Of a DNA stretch of 64,000 bases, positions 27,924 to 42,900 are shown piece after piece. The position numbers and the translations under genes are program-made. Each line of letters opens with the position of its first letter. The stretch's first letter is position 1. This stretch comes from Antedon bifida (Eukaryota > Echinodermata > Crinoidea > Comatulida > Antedonidae). Location: the NCBI GenBank assembly GCA_963402885.1, contig OY727098.1, positions 7,001,001 through 7,065,000 of the forward strand, given 5' to 3'. The notes under the pieces are model-generated. The model did no database searches, was not told the origin of the DNA, and was given only the letters and a program-made list of their open reading frames with translations.

Positions 27924-30900
27924 CTGAAAAAAAAAATAAAATTTTATTAAAAATTGGGTACAAACATAAAAAAAAGTATAGAAAGATAAAAAAGCTTAGT
28001 TTTATTATAATTACCATTGATAATTATAATGGTGTACTGGAATATTATTTTAGAGAGGTTATGTTAATTTTATCAAATTTATTTTGATGTATTAAAGAAT
28101 TTGAATTTGAATATTTCAGTGCAAGTTCATACTTGCTGGTATGCAACTAGATTACATGTTTCAAACAACATCCAATTTATGGTATTTTTTTTTTTTAATC
28201 GGTACTGTGCTGTAAGTATTTAATCTTGTAATATTATCATAAATTGAACTTACAATATTTTGAACTAGACCAGGTCTGTTCGTCCGCAACTTTTTAACCG
28301 TTTGAAAGACATCAATGATATTTTCCAGTTTCATTCTTTCAACAACTTCTACTACTGTGAGGAAGATGCCGGTCCTACCAACACCATTACTGCAAGAAAA
28401 AAAAAGTTTATTTCATTTAAACAATAAAATTTGCTTTTTTTTTGCACTTTTTAAGGAACTATATAAAAATTATTCTACCACAGTTACTGCATTGAACTAC
28501 ATTTTTTTAATTTAACCAGTTTATGTAATTATTTAGCAAAGTACCCCTTTTTTAATTGGGTAAGCAATAACATTGTTTATTGCAGTGATTGCCTAATAAA
28601 CTTCTACATTTAAACAAACTAAAGTGTACACTATTGCAGTAAAAAAACAAATGATATTGCAGTAGAATAAAACTGACATGGTCCCTAAATGTATTTTAAA
28701 AGCAACTGAAAAAATAAAAGATATTAAAGATTTCTTGTCCCTTTGACTAATTCCAAAAAAATAAAAAATAAAATAATTCAAAAAAAAGTGGGTCATTTTG
28801 AAGTATCATAATAGTTATTAACTTTCACCAAAAATTAGTCGAAAAAAAAATCATTTAACTGAAATACAGACGTTTTTTTGTTCAAAAAATAACTAACTCA
28901 ACCATGACGAGTTGTAAACAATCATAATTAGCATCATGCATAATGCATACTATTGGTTTCAAATCTTTGTTTACTTTCGCAAGAAATATAATCAAATTTA
29001 TTTACTTGTTAATTACATAAACTTGTTGTTTTTGGCTCGAATTTTCGACTTAAAGTGAATAACTTTAATATTACTTTGATATGGCAAGTAGAAATTTAGA
29101 ATATTTTGACCTTCATTTTTTGTGTTTCAAGGAACAATACATCTTTAAGAATTCATGTAAAAAATAGCAGTAGTACAGATTGGAAAACTTTGCTGTTTAT
29201 ATACATACAATAAACAACAAATGTACCTGAGGTCTGGACCAATTGACACCAACCCCCAGCCTCTCAAGTCTTACCCTCTTCCGTCTGCAGATGTTTGTTC
29301 TGCTCCATTGGATTGAAGTCTGGTACCAATTGATTTTTAAGAACAAGATACATACCTGCAATGAACAGCAATTGGATGGTTACCATGGTGATAGTCATGT
29401 TGGTTGTCGTCGACCAGCTCCAGCACCTCTAATAATGTCGTAGGATTTTCAGGAATGTCTTGGTCCGCTGACCATCCATGTACCTGGAACAGTTTGACTT
29501 TAGCAACGGCTTCCTGGTTAAAACAAATATTAAAAAAAGATACATTTGTAGTACTGTTCCATGTAATTAAAAAATGAAAAAAATGACACCTTAAATTTCC
29601 CAGCAATAATGCTCCAATAAGTAATGTGTAAATGACAGACAAGAACATCTGTAACAGTATATTATAGTTTCCTTAATAATAAGACAGATATTTTTTCAAC
29701 TCTCTTATCTTTGCTTTTTGCTTTTTAAATTATGTTATGCTATATTTTACATATAAGAGTAACATGATACGAAAAAATATATTATGTTGTCACAAGTTAC
29801 AAAATACAGCTACTATACAGAAACCATATATTAAGGGACATTTCGAATAGAGCTGACAAACTGTCCACTTAATAGGTATTTCCCCCTGAATTGAGGTTAG
29901 TCATAGTGTTAAACATACAGTGTGTTTTTCTTATTCATTTCACGAGAAAATGGCCCCTTAATAGGCGTGTCCAAAAGGAGGTGTTCTACTTTATATACAT
30001 TATATTCTAAAAGTTGTAAATTAACCAAAAAGCTTACCGGCTTGTTCTTGTTAGTGATGCTAAACTCTCTAATAGTAATATCTTTTTTAGAATTACTAGT
30101 TTTTAGTGTAACAACCAAAGGACCATATTTCTCGCTGGTACCTTCTTCATCCATCCAATACTTTGCATAAGACTATCAATTAAGAAAGAAAAAATAGTAG
30201 AAAACCCTTTTCAAAAAAAGTATGTTTAACCATGTAATACAAAGTTATTGGTTAAAGACATTTTTACTTTGAGAAAAAGAAATATCTAAAGAGATTCTTA
30301 CCGGATCATTTGAATCCATGTCATTGAGCATGACAACCGAACGAACGTTCCAGTCAAATATCAAACGCCACATATCTTCAACAGTGTCAGGTAAAGGCAT
30401 CTGAGTTGCTATAAACTTGTCTTTTTGTTTATATCCCTGCAATAATAAGATATTGGATTGCAACAACTACTTTAGACACAGGCGAAAGACTTGAATTGTG
30501 AGCTAGGCTTTGGAGTGAGATTGGACACCAAATGGAATATCAGTAACCCACCTCTAAAGTGTTATACAATTGTGGTATCATTTAGATGGACACCTTAGCC
30601 ACTAAGCAGGCATTAGCATTTTAAAGGTTCCAGATCATCAAGGTAACAGCCTGTTCTTTCGGAAACATCCCTGTTGGTTTCTTAAAGTGCACACAAGCTA
30701 GATATGTAAATTGGATTTCAAAGTCTTTATCTAATACAACTTATTCTACCACCAGAATTATGCCCAGGAGACAAAAATACTTTTCCCAAAACTTTCTCTG
30801 AAAATCCGAGAGAGGGCATCCCATTTTAGGGAGCATTATTATGAATATGGGCATCCTGTTTCATCTGGTCTGCGCTCACCCTCTGAATGAACTTTTCACC

Positions 30901-33900
30901 GTCTGTGTAGTCGAATGAATTAGACTATGGACTTTGCATGTCGATGTATGGTGTTCAATTCCCATGACCAACTTCTTTTTACTTTATAGTGAGAGAGATT
31001 ATTTAGAGGTAGTAGTTCGGCTATCCTTCATGTATCTTTCAGAGAAAGTCTTTGGGAACAAAGTGTACACGCCCAGGAGCACCTTGAGTGGCTGTATCCA
31101 TCGACATCTTCATGACCTATGACCCAAGATTAGGTAGTATATTGTAGTACCTGCATGGTTGACACCATAGTCTGTACTGACTATGTTGACACAGAGATAC
31201 AATCACTATTCTTTTCAATAGCACCAAGTAAAGGTAATCAACAGCCTAGTGTCAAATGGACATGCTAACCATCCCCACAATGACACAAATAATTTTCTTG
31301 AATTGGGCTTTCTTGTTTAGTTAGATTGGCCTTTCTAATTACCTATGCTTAGCCAACAAAACACAAGACTAGTAAATTAAATTAGTAATCAAACTAAAGT
31401 AAATCAACTCATTCTTACATCGACAAATGACGCGTTGATGTATTCATTTCCTCCAGAAGAACTCTCAGTGACCAGAAATGGACGGTTACGATCAACTGTA
31501 AAAAAAATAGTTACCATTTATAAATATTTTTTCTTTTACGATTGAAAAAAAATACAAAGCCAAATAAATAATGAGGCAATGGGATTAGTAGTTACACAAT
31601 TTAAATGTGATAAGTGATACTCTGAAAAGAAATATGCTGGTTTTTTTTTCTAGACTAGATCAGTAGCAATATATATATATTTTATGGAGAGAGAGAGTGT
31701 TAGAGACAACAAAAACCCCTGATGAGACATATACTAAAGTAAATTTTCAATTACAGCATTTCTTCATTTTGATTAGTATTCACACAGTATATATTTTTTA
31801 TAGCATTGAAGTATAATTTATTTTGGTGTTTTTTTAAATAAGTTCAAAGTTTAGCTTGTCAGTGGAAACCTTTTTTTGGAGACTCACTAAAAAGTATTTG
31901 ATAAAGCAGAAAATAAGAAGAAACTGCAAATACGAAAAGAATAAAATAAAGTTTTCCATATTGGCAGAGATAAAAGATAAATATATGAAATAAATAGAAC
32001 TAAAAAAAGTCATAAAAATAATGTATTTGAAAACAAAATATTATAATATAATAAATAATTATTTTTTTAAGTGGTCTTATTAAAATTAAAAATTTATATC
32101 AGATAAACAAATTTGTGTCGAAAAATGAACAGCTTTGTAAATTGTGAGCTGGGGAAAATAAAATGAGGAAATAAAATATTATTATATATTTTATTTCCTG
32201 CATTGTTTGACAGACATGGTTGGGATCTGATATCAAATTAAACATACTTTAATATTTAAAAACAAACAATACAAATTGTATTTTTGTATTTTCTAAATTT
32301 TAAAACAGTTAAAATTTGAAAAAAACATTGGACTTTTCCTTCATCACAGACTTGTGTCTGTTTGATATGTTATAGAATTACATCTATGTAATAAATATAA
32401 AATGTTATTGTCATTATGATTTTTTCAAATATTTTGTTCTCCGTTCTCAAGTATACAAAGACAGAAAAGGAAAGAAGAATTGTCAATACAACCACCAACA
32501 ACCCGCTACTTCCACCTTTAGATTATTAACATTATTATTTATAATTATTATACTGTATTTCGAGTTAAAATCATGATTGTGAGGCATTTGATAAATAGGC
32601 AACTGCCTTAAAATGACATGACATGTTTCTAGAAACTATTCTCATCATCAGAACAGAAAACAACCCCTAGAGTAGTTATATACCAATAGGACAGGTTGTA
32701 TGTAAATGAGGAAGTAATTTAAGCATGATAAACATCTGTATTTATATTTTGATATTATTATCTTGTATGATTCTATTTTTCAGCATGGTACACTGAAACT
32801 ACTGTAGATCATGTTAATACTGTAGTAATACTGTAGTAAACAATACTTTATTTACTATACTACTATATATATATATGTACTATTAAAATTAGCTAGACTA
32901 GATAATTGTCTATCACTAATAAATTTAATTAATTTACATGCTTGTTTCAACTGCTTGTTTGGAATATCTAAAAAACAATAATTGGCATATTAAAATTAGA
33001 AGCAACTGAAAATACAGCACAAAATTAGTAAATGGCTCACAGAAGAGAATTTGAATTCACACCAATAGTACAGTATAATTTTAAAACAAAATAATCACAG
33101 TGTAAAACGATGATCTCCAGTCACAAGTATCTAAAGAACAAATAACAATTGACATGAAATACTAATAAATGACAAATGATAACAAATAAAATATAAATAT
33201 TGTTGCTGTAAAAATAGTAAAATTTGAAAAAAGGAAAATAAATACATACATGTTAGTTACATAGGAAACACAGATTGACAGTAAAAAAAACCCCTGAAAA
33301 TGTTAAATTCGGCAACATCAGTTCAACGTCAAACTAAAAATATTATTGAAGGGTAAATTCAAACACATTTTGTTAACTTACTTGGTACAATGTTTGAAAC
33401 CCGGTTCTTGTGTTGGTTCTCTGGCAAATGTCCTGCCTTACAGTGATCAGCTGGAGGATATGGAGTTACAAGTTTTAGAATCTGAAATTAAATTCATAAT
33501 TACTTTACATTTACTTTGGAAAAAAAACCATACTCCACCCCAAAGTCAAAACAAATAGAATTAGAAACACATATATTCAGCTATCAGGTTGTATAATAGA
33601 GATTTCAAACACTAGTCCGCTAATTACTCATGTTTCTGTTACATTTCCCTGTTCATTTTTTTATTTAGTCTTGTTATTTATGTTATATTTATACTAACTC
33701 GAGTGTACTTAAGGACCCATATCTCATAGCTGTATATTTTTGCCGTTGTGACAATAAAGTTTTATCGTATCGTATCGTAAAGAGAATTAATTTATTTACT
33801 ATCCTTCTTAAAGGTGGCAAACACAAGAAGCTCTATATAAACAAAGTCTTAAGCTCTGTCTACACTATCAAACTTTATTTGACAAAAAAGTGTGATGCCT

Positions 33901-36900
33901 CAAATGTGGTAGTGAATTGTCATCATGTCCATATTTGGGCACATCACATTTTATTTTGTCAAATAAAGTTTGATAGTGTAGACAGAGCTTTAAACAACTC
34001 TTTGGGAGTTGTTCTTTTGTTATGGAAAAAAACATTTGACAGAATTGTTGATCGGTAACTGAAAATAACCACCAAACTCCATATTTGTGTTTTTGATATT
34101 GCAATTGTGATGTAACAAACCATGCTTTATTAAATGCACCTAATAAATCAAGTAAACAAATTTTAATTAGTTTTATCAACCAACCTCAAATTCTTCTTCT
34201 ATATAAGTCTTATCCGTCTGCGGAATAAGACGCTTCAATGTAGACAGACGAGTTTGGAAGTTACCAGTATTCAAAGCAGTATCTCCACAAAGACTGTACT
34301 CCAATAAGGCATCATAGATAAACACATATTGTTCCTAAAATACAAATACATTTCATATTATACACACATAGATACAATCATATACTAATGTGTAGTGTTG
34401 CTGCAGCATGGTGGCATGGTTGCCTTCCACTTGTAACCCACAACTGTCTCTACTTCACTCCCTAAGCCTCAAATGAGACTTAGTTTATAAGCGTGATACA
34501 GTTTATCTATTCTGTAATTGGCAAAAAGGAAAAATACATATACCACAGTCAATTTTAGTTATTTGATTTCTTTGTTTGCAGTATGTTATAATCTTGCATA
34601 CTAGTAGCACTAGCACTAAGGTAGCAAAACAGTATTCACTGTGTAAATTGTAGCTGTTTTAAAAATTTCAGGAATTGTTTTATATTATAAACATTTACAA
34701 CTTACAGGTGTTTGAACCATGTTGATTCGTTGGTCTCTTATGTTACGCACATAGTTGTAAACATCAACTTTTTGTTCTTTATCAATCATTTCCATCATAC
34801 TGTCAATGCAAATGAATGTTCCTGTTCTTCCAACGCCAGCACTAAAAAATGATGATAATTATTATGCATTTTACTTGCTACTTAAGTTTTACACATTTTC
34901 TGCTCAGAGAATAATCTCAGGAGCATATCAAAATCATAAAAACACAGCTTCTATAACACTATACTTTTTTTTCAATAGTGTCCTCCTATGCTTTAAATGT
35001 AAATATAAATGGGGGAATAACCTGCTACTTGTAGCCTACTGGGCTGAATTGCGCACAGGTGTGGACGACACATACCACAACTTTATACTCCCCTGAGGGA
35101 GCGAGTGCTGCCACCAAACGGCACCCGTTCGTTTACCCACAACGACAGGGGCTAAATGGACCAGTACACCAGTGTAACCCCTACTTTTCCAAAAGATGTA
35201 CTGGGTTCTTTAAAGTGCACACGCGAGCCAGATATACATAGTGGACCTCCAGTTTTAAGTCCTTAAATCTATGTTTTACCACCAGAACAATGGTCGAGGA
35301 GTGCCTTGAACTTGTGCCGATTGTATACTTATGGTTCGCGGCTCTCCCGCCTTAACAGCTCGGGCACTCGACTCAACTAGATGTCGGCTTTACTAATAAA
35401 AAAAAATAATTTGAATGTTGGAAACAATAAAAAGCACATATTTTTACCTGCAGTGAACAAGTGTTGGAGAGGAGTTGCTTTGGCTACTTTGTTTAATCTT
35501 CTTAACATAGTTGAGGGCAGCAGTGGCGTAAAGTGGTACACCCATGTCTGGCCAGGATATGAAATGGAACTGCTTGATGCGCCTAAAATCAACATCGCTG
35601 TCCTAAATAGAATAGATTGAATTTGTTTTATAATGGCAAAAACAAATATTAAATACAGAGAACATTTAATACATATAAATCTAGAGCATTTACAGTATTA
35701 GGAAATCTCATTCAGTTATCAAAGTGTAACAAATGTTATATTATAAGTTGTTATGATGAGAACTTTGATAAGATGGGAATGAATGGATGAAACATCTATA
35801 TCTAAAACAAAAACATATCAGGTAGATACAAACCTTCCAGACTTTTAAAGACCTAATCTTATAGTCTGCATAACTTTCTGTGACCTCTAAGAGAATACTG
35901 ATCTCTCCAAACTCAGCCACATGACCTCTGTTATCTGGCCAATACTTCTTGCATTTTTCCTGAAAATGTAAGAATGGCCAGTGTAATACTTTATGTATAC
36001 ACTAATACTTGAATGATACATATATTAGTTTAGCATAATATATTATAAAGAGGAATTTATAGGTGATTATAATCTGCCCAGCTATTACTCTAACCTACTG
36101 AGATTTGCTAACCCTATCCTCTGTTGACCAGCTAATATCAGTTGGTAATCATTTAATTGAAGTTCTATAATCATTCTCAAACTTTACATTTAATCACATA
36201 ATTACTGAGAAAGTAGGATAATTAACTCATAATCGTTGAGTAACTTTGGTTTTTGACAGGAAATCTAAATTCATACCTTGCCCGATTCAATAACATTAGA
36301 CAACATCACAATAGTTGTGACATTCTCTTGCCAAATCATACGCCAAAAGTCAATCAATGAAGCATTATTTGGTCCTGAAATCAGAAAAGAAAGAAATCAA
36401 GTTAAACATATGTGGTAAACTAAGATGTTTTCCTGATGAAACTCTCAATATATTTCTATTTTGTCATTTTTGTAGTAGCAAACACTTATACTGCTAAATT
36501 GCCAAGTCTTGATGGTATGTTCTAGTGCATTAACATGGTGAAGCAGAGTTTGGAAGTTAATATAACTTACCTTGACTTGCGATGTAAAAATTATCTCTCT
36601 TGTATCCCTAGATAAACAAACAAAAGCAAAACAAGTTTGTATAGAACAATGGTAACGATAAGGTCTAATGAAAATTGTTGTGTTCCAGAAGCAGTCTTTT
36701 CCCCTCTATTCAGCTGATTACATGCATCTTAGTAGTCTTGCTAAAAATATCTAGAGTGAAAAGTGGCTCCTCCAAATAATGTTACTTACATGTACATGGC
36801 ATGCATTAATATATCCTGATTCTGGGTCATCTTCATATTCCTCCAGTACTACTCTTGAATGATCATCTTTAATATGAATAAAGTAAAACAAATTAAAAGT

Positions 36901-39900
36901 TTCTGTCATTTGTGCAGTATACTGTACAGTTCAGTAGAATTCTAAACACCACAGTGCCATATCCACCATTCACACTTAGGATTTGGGGAAACAATTTCCT
37001 ATCTAAGTGAATACAATTTAAGGGAAACACTTAAATATTTACTGAGATAAGTGAAATACTTAATATTTAAGGGAAATATCTCACTTAAGTGTGATTGGTG
37101 AATACGGCCACAGACTTTTACGAAGAAACAAGATTAGTGTGGTGCAAGGATTTGAGATATAGTATATTACTTACAAGCAACAATATTTTTAAATCGATTC
37201 TTTGTGCGATTAGCTGATCGTGATGCTACTCCCCACGGATGAATCTGTCCCTTTGGAAGCTTCTGTTTATAAAGAAAATAACAACAATAAGAACAATGGT
37301 TAAATTCCAAGTTTATTAACACCTAGTTTTGGATCTGTACTTTACACTGTAAACAGTGACAAACATTTTCTAACCAGGGAAGGAAATCTTGATGTGATAT
37401 TAAATTTTCTTAAGATCTGTCTACACTATCAAACTAGTTTGACAAAAAAATTTGATGTTCCCAAATATGGTAGTGATATAACATCATCATCAATTTGTTT
37501 TTGTCACATAAACTTTGATAGTGTAGACAGAGCTTTAAGGCATCAGGAAGAAAGGGTAATACAAGTAGGCACTCATACCTTTATTTAGTAAGAATTTCAC
37601 TGACATGGAACCGTAAAGTAAACATACATTTTTTGTTTTAGTTTTTATGCTTTAGTTTTTCTGTTATCCTCTTTCAATCAATCAACTGGTTGGTTAGTTG
37701 TTTTAGGGTTTTGGGAAAATGGTAAAAATAAAAAATGACAGAATATAATTTGGAACTAAAGTCTAAATGTGATTTGTGTCTTCTTCTTTTGTTTAATAGA
37801 GTAATACAGTAGAACCTCTATAAAGACACTTTTGGGACCCAACAAGTGTTCCCTCTGTGTAATACCCATATAGTGGTTGGTCATAGTGTTAAAACATTTT
37901 TCCTTTTCATAAAGAGTGTCCTCTTAATAGGGGTATCCACTGAATCGAGATGTATCAAAGGAAAAGTTCTACTTAAAAATAAAAACATTACCCCATATTC
38001 ATGCTGAAGTCCATCCAGGGGATTCAATCGCTTCTTGCCAACAAAATCTGGGAGATCTTTAATGTGAATTGGTCGTATGGTATCAACATTCTGGTACATT
38101 TCTTCATCGTAGTTATCAGGTAACTGTGGAATAATTGATATGCGCCCAGCTTTCCTTTCCAATTCTGGTGTTGTTATCTCTTCTTTCGGTTTTTGATCGG
38201 GTTGATTTAAATATTCATCGGACTGGAACTTCTTAGCTTCTAAATAAATTGAATTATTTCACAAATCTGGTTTTATTAATGTTGTATATTTCTTTTGGCA
38301 AGGGTTTTCTTAGTATATAAGCTACTATAATGAATAGTATGAAATGTAATCCTACTATAAATAATTTGATAGTCTGATTGTCAATGGGGAGCTAGTTGAA
38401 TTGCTAGTTTACAGAATACACACTCATGCTCTCTAAGTCTCTCTGTGAGATGGGGTTGTAATCTATTCATCCTGATATTGAGTCAGAGAAAGGGACTTGA
38501 TTCAAGAATCATGCTCAAGAAAGAACCACCATGACATTATTTTATGAATGAATACAGTATATAGAATTTTTTTAATAATTACTATCCAAAACAATTTGAA
38601 TTAAGAGTATTTACAAATACAACTAAACATACAAAAAGGCTTATGGTGTTTAATTAAATAAACTATTGTGGTAACGGATGATGACTAAAGTCTAACGAAT
38701 TCGGGAAAGCAGTTGGATCAGAGAGACGAAGTTGCCCTGAGATGAGCAGGAGTGTATATCCAAACAGCTCAGATTTTTTTTTTATAAGGCTAATTCTTTG
38801 AAAAATAATTAAAAATTTTACCAGAAAAACTGTTGTGATTTGGTTGAATATATGAATCATCTTTTTGCAAAGAGTTTTTACGACGCCTGAAATAAAAAAA
38901 TATCACAATTGAGCGTACATAAAATTAGTTGTCATTTTCTAAAACATTATACATTTATGAAGTTGGTTACTGTAACCAAAACGGTATATTAGTACACAAA
39001 AAACCCAGTTTTTATCTTATACTAATTACACCAAGTGCCAATTATACAAAAGTAAAGATTATAAGATATTCATAACACTATCAGTAAATATAAACTATAA
39101 TTCATTTAAAAATCTAAGTATCTTATTCCAAGTGATGAAATACATGACATCTATACACGCTACTATGTGCTTTATAACATAACGTCTCAAAGGGCAGTGA
39201 ACCAGGTGTAACCCATACAATGGTTCAATATTAATCGTTTCCAAATCTCACCTAACAATGAATACTGCTAGAAATGCAATGATACTCAGAAGGATCAGAA
39301 TACTGACTACAGCAATGATTACTTCTGTACTTGAGCCACCACCATCATCTGCAAAAAAAAAACATAGTCATCATCATAATCAACATCTATTATTAACAAA
39401 CATTATTATGTTTTAAAATTCAGTAACGAATTAAAAATTGTTACTGAATTTTAAAACATAACTTGTGTTAAAAGAAAAAAAAACATTTCATAAGTAGGTT
39501 AATTTTCGATATAAAGAATCAGGCTTCACAGTCAAGTTTGCAAATGCATTACATTTTGAAGTTGACACTTATTTAGGCTACTGAATAAAGAGCTGTAGAC
39601 TAATTAATTAGAGTTTACATCTTCATGAAATTGCATGCATAAGAAGAATGCAAAACAATATAATATATTCTAAAATTGTGTTTTAAGTTTGTATGATAAA
39701 TGCTGGCAATAATCTTACAAATTTGATATTTTTAGTTAAAGCCAAGTTTATGCGGTTTAATCTATACATAGTTATGTATTACTTTCTATGCATTTCAATT
39801 TTTAATCTATTCATTTTACATAACTTTACTTTATGTACACACATTTTATTTCAATAAATAAATAGTAAATATATCTCATAAATTCTATAATTTGGCACAT

Positions 39901-42900
39901 TAAAACAAACCTTTTTTTTATGTATATATAAAGGCATACAGAAACTCAGTGATATACTGAAAGTGAATGAATTAATTATAAATAGTAAAGATGAGGAAAT
40001 CTGTGAGAATGACAAAAAGCCACCCTAACCGAGATTCTAACCCAGAAGCTTCTGCTTGATATGCAAAAATCGACTAGACCATTTGGTTCGAATCCGATTT
40101 GAACCATATTTTTTATCACCTTGTTTATTATTCTTTTATTTACGATTTTTACATATATTTTTTGTATTAGCAATTTTAATGTATTTTAATTATAATTTTC
40201 ATTTTCTATTTTGGTGAGCCACTTGACAGTGGTTTCACTTTGGTTATTTGGATTTTGAACTCTTTTTTTTTCTTTTTTTTCTGACGAAATAAATGAAATG
40301 AAACAACTCTTTACCATTGGTATGGTACAGCAAAGCAGCAAAAGAATTTTTTTTTTCTGTACCTGAAATACTTTCACAAATCTTGTTTTATATGCTAATG
40401 ATTACAAGCTGATTGTATATATAAAAAAAATAATTCAAATAAATGATATATGTACTATTGTGACACTATCAAATTGCATGTTGAAAATAAATTACATAAA
40501 ACATTTATAAACTGTCTAATGCAAAATTAAATATGCCAAGTATATGGTAACACATTTGCTAAATTGTTATTACAAATTGATTTGGTTTGAGGGCAGTTAA
40601 CTGCAGATTATTTGAAAGGTAATATTTTTTTTTCAAAGGAGCATAGCTTTTTTGAAAACTCAAAATATATTCTAAAAATGTGTTTGAAAGTTTGTATGAT
40701 ATTAACTGGCAATATTCTTACTAATTTGATGATATTTTTAATTAAAAGCCAAGATAATGCTGTTTAATCTATACATGACTATGTATGACCATGGAGGTAT
40801 TATACCTCCATGGTATGACTTTCTATGCATTTCACTTTTTAATCTATTAATTTTATGTACAGACATATAACCTTTGACTTTAATATTTGGTCATCTCTCT
40901 TTGGCTTTCTGGCATTTCTTGCCTCCATGCAAAAGTGTGCAGTAACCTTGTTTATAAAATGAGATCATTATCAATAAAATTAGGGAATTAATTATATTAA
41001 CAAAAGTTCACAATACAATCATTTAGTATTGTGTAGCAAACAGTCAAGAGTAAAAGACGAAAAATCACTCAAAATAATCACCTGTTGGAAATCCAAGATG
41101 TCTTCTAATCACAAAATAAATAAAAAAATTGGTATGTGAAATAATGGGCAAAATGTTGAAAATGGAGACGGTTCTTGATATACAATGTGTATAATAGGCA
41201 ATTCCATGATACAGTGTTACATGTTTATGCCTGTATTATAGTATTAAAATGTCACATGTGATACTACCATATTTAACCTAACCTTAAAAATAATAACAAT
41301 ATATTGTATAGAATTAACAACACACACATAATGGTGTATGACACAAAAAACTTGTCCATGATGATACTGCCTAGTAATGCCATTGACAGTCTGGTGGAGA
41401 ATGACAGTGTAAGAAGCAGTGGTACAAACATTTTTGGAATACTGTTTCTAATGGGAAAACAATGGTACTTTTTATTATGAAAAAGTTAGAAAAGCAATAA
41501 ATACAATATCATATTGATTGATTGATTGATTGATTAATTGATTGATTGATATTCAAGGTGATAAATACACAATTAGTAATAGGAAATTTACAGCTATGCT
41601 ATTATAATTAGCATAAATTTCTAATAAACAATGGGTGTGATTGATTTGAAACAATAAACAATACTGCTATTGTATGTATTCCTTACATCCTATTTCACTT
41701 GAATTCTTATCGAGGTAACTGAAAATGACTCTAAATCACTCAACATCACAAATACTGTATTGTTGATATAAATTTGCAGTACACCATGTATGTTAGTTCT
41801 GAAAAGAACTGTTGAGTTTCTCAACGTTTCGATCAATATGCCTTGATGTGTGAGGACGATCAAAGCATATTGATCGAAACGTCGAAAAACTCAACAGTTC
41901 TTTTCAGAACTAACATACGTGGTGTACTGCAAACTTATATTAACATTTGATTTCGCCATGCAAACCTTCAAACAATATAATTACTGTATTATTACCTGTA
42001 CTTTGACTACTTTCAGCTTGTATAGAAGCACTCCAGTTTCCAGGCCCAGCACCATTAACAACTCTAGCCTATTTTAATAAAAGAAGAAATAAAACTTACT
42101 GTAAATACAAGAACGTATGCCAAAATAAACTAGTGTTAACTAGTGCTGGCATTTAGACTACACAGATTCTACAATTTAAAACTTCTTTAAAGTAATGCTT
42201 TGTTCTGTTACATATAGATACAATAAGTCTGTTTGAGTTACTTTAGCTGTTAAACAGATTACATAAGTAATGAACCCCACACTTTTTTTAATTTAATATT
42301 TTCTGCAGAAACTATTTAAACATGTAAGAGTAGATGTTTTCTGGATGGTACTGTACTTAGTTGTGAAATCAATGTATGACTGATGACTACTGTACTGTAT
42401 GCAATTGTAGTATTCCCTGTGTTGTGTCAGGCTTATTATAAAGGTTTTCCCAGATTGATTCCAAGCATTGGTTTCATGGTTTCATATTTGCACTCTCCAG
42501 ATGGGATGTTATTGATCCTTATAGTGATTATAGAGGTGTACTTAAAGAAGGCATACAGGTATATTATTCATCATCAGCAGCATGATATAACCAGTGTCCT
42601 GTTAATATTATACACCTTTCACACCAAAAGTAAAACTCTGGAGATACTTCGGAGTTGACGCTCCTGTGTTTTAGTGTGAAAAGTAAAAATCAAACAACTT
42701 CGCAGTTCAAAACACCAGGGTTGAACAGCTGAATGTTCTCCGGAGGTCGGACTGCGTCGACACATCAGGACGGTCAGTGCGAAAGGTACCAACATCAACT
42801 CCGGAGGTTTTAGGTCAAAAGGTCATCCTCACACAATCAATCATTGCATTAGTTTTATTTCAAAATACTTTAAATATTTGTAAAAAATATATAGTGGGTC

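Noticed and set aside
27846-38239. A tyrosine kinase domain for the Tie-like receptor
   Set aside because: No GxGxxG, HRD or DFG exon is present; the exons give two PTP domains.
41080-41104. A 23-nt micro-exon between FN3 and TM exons (AG at 41105, GTGATT donor)
   Set aside because: Exon 14 joins exon 15 in phase without it, and adding 23 nt would break the frame.
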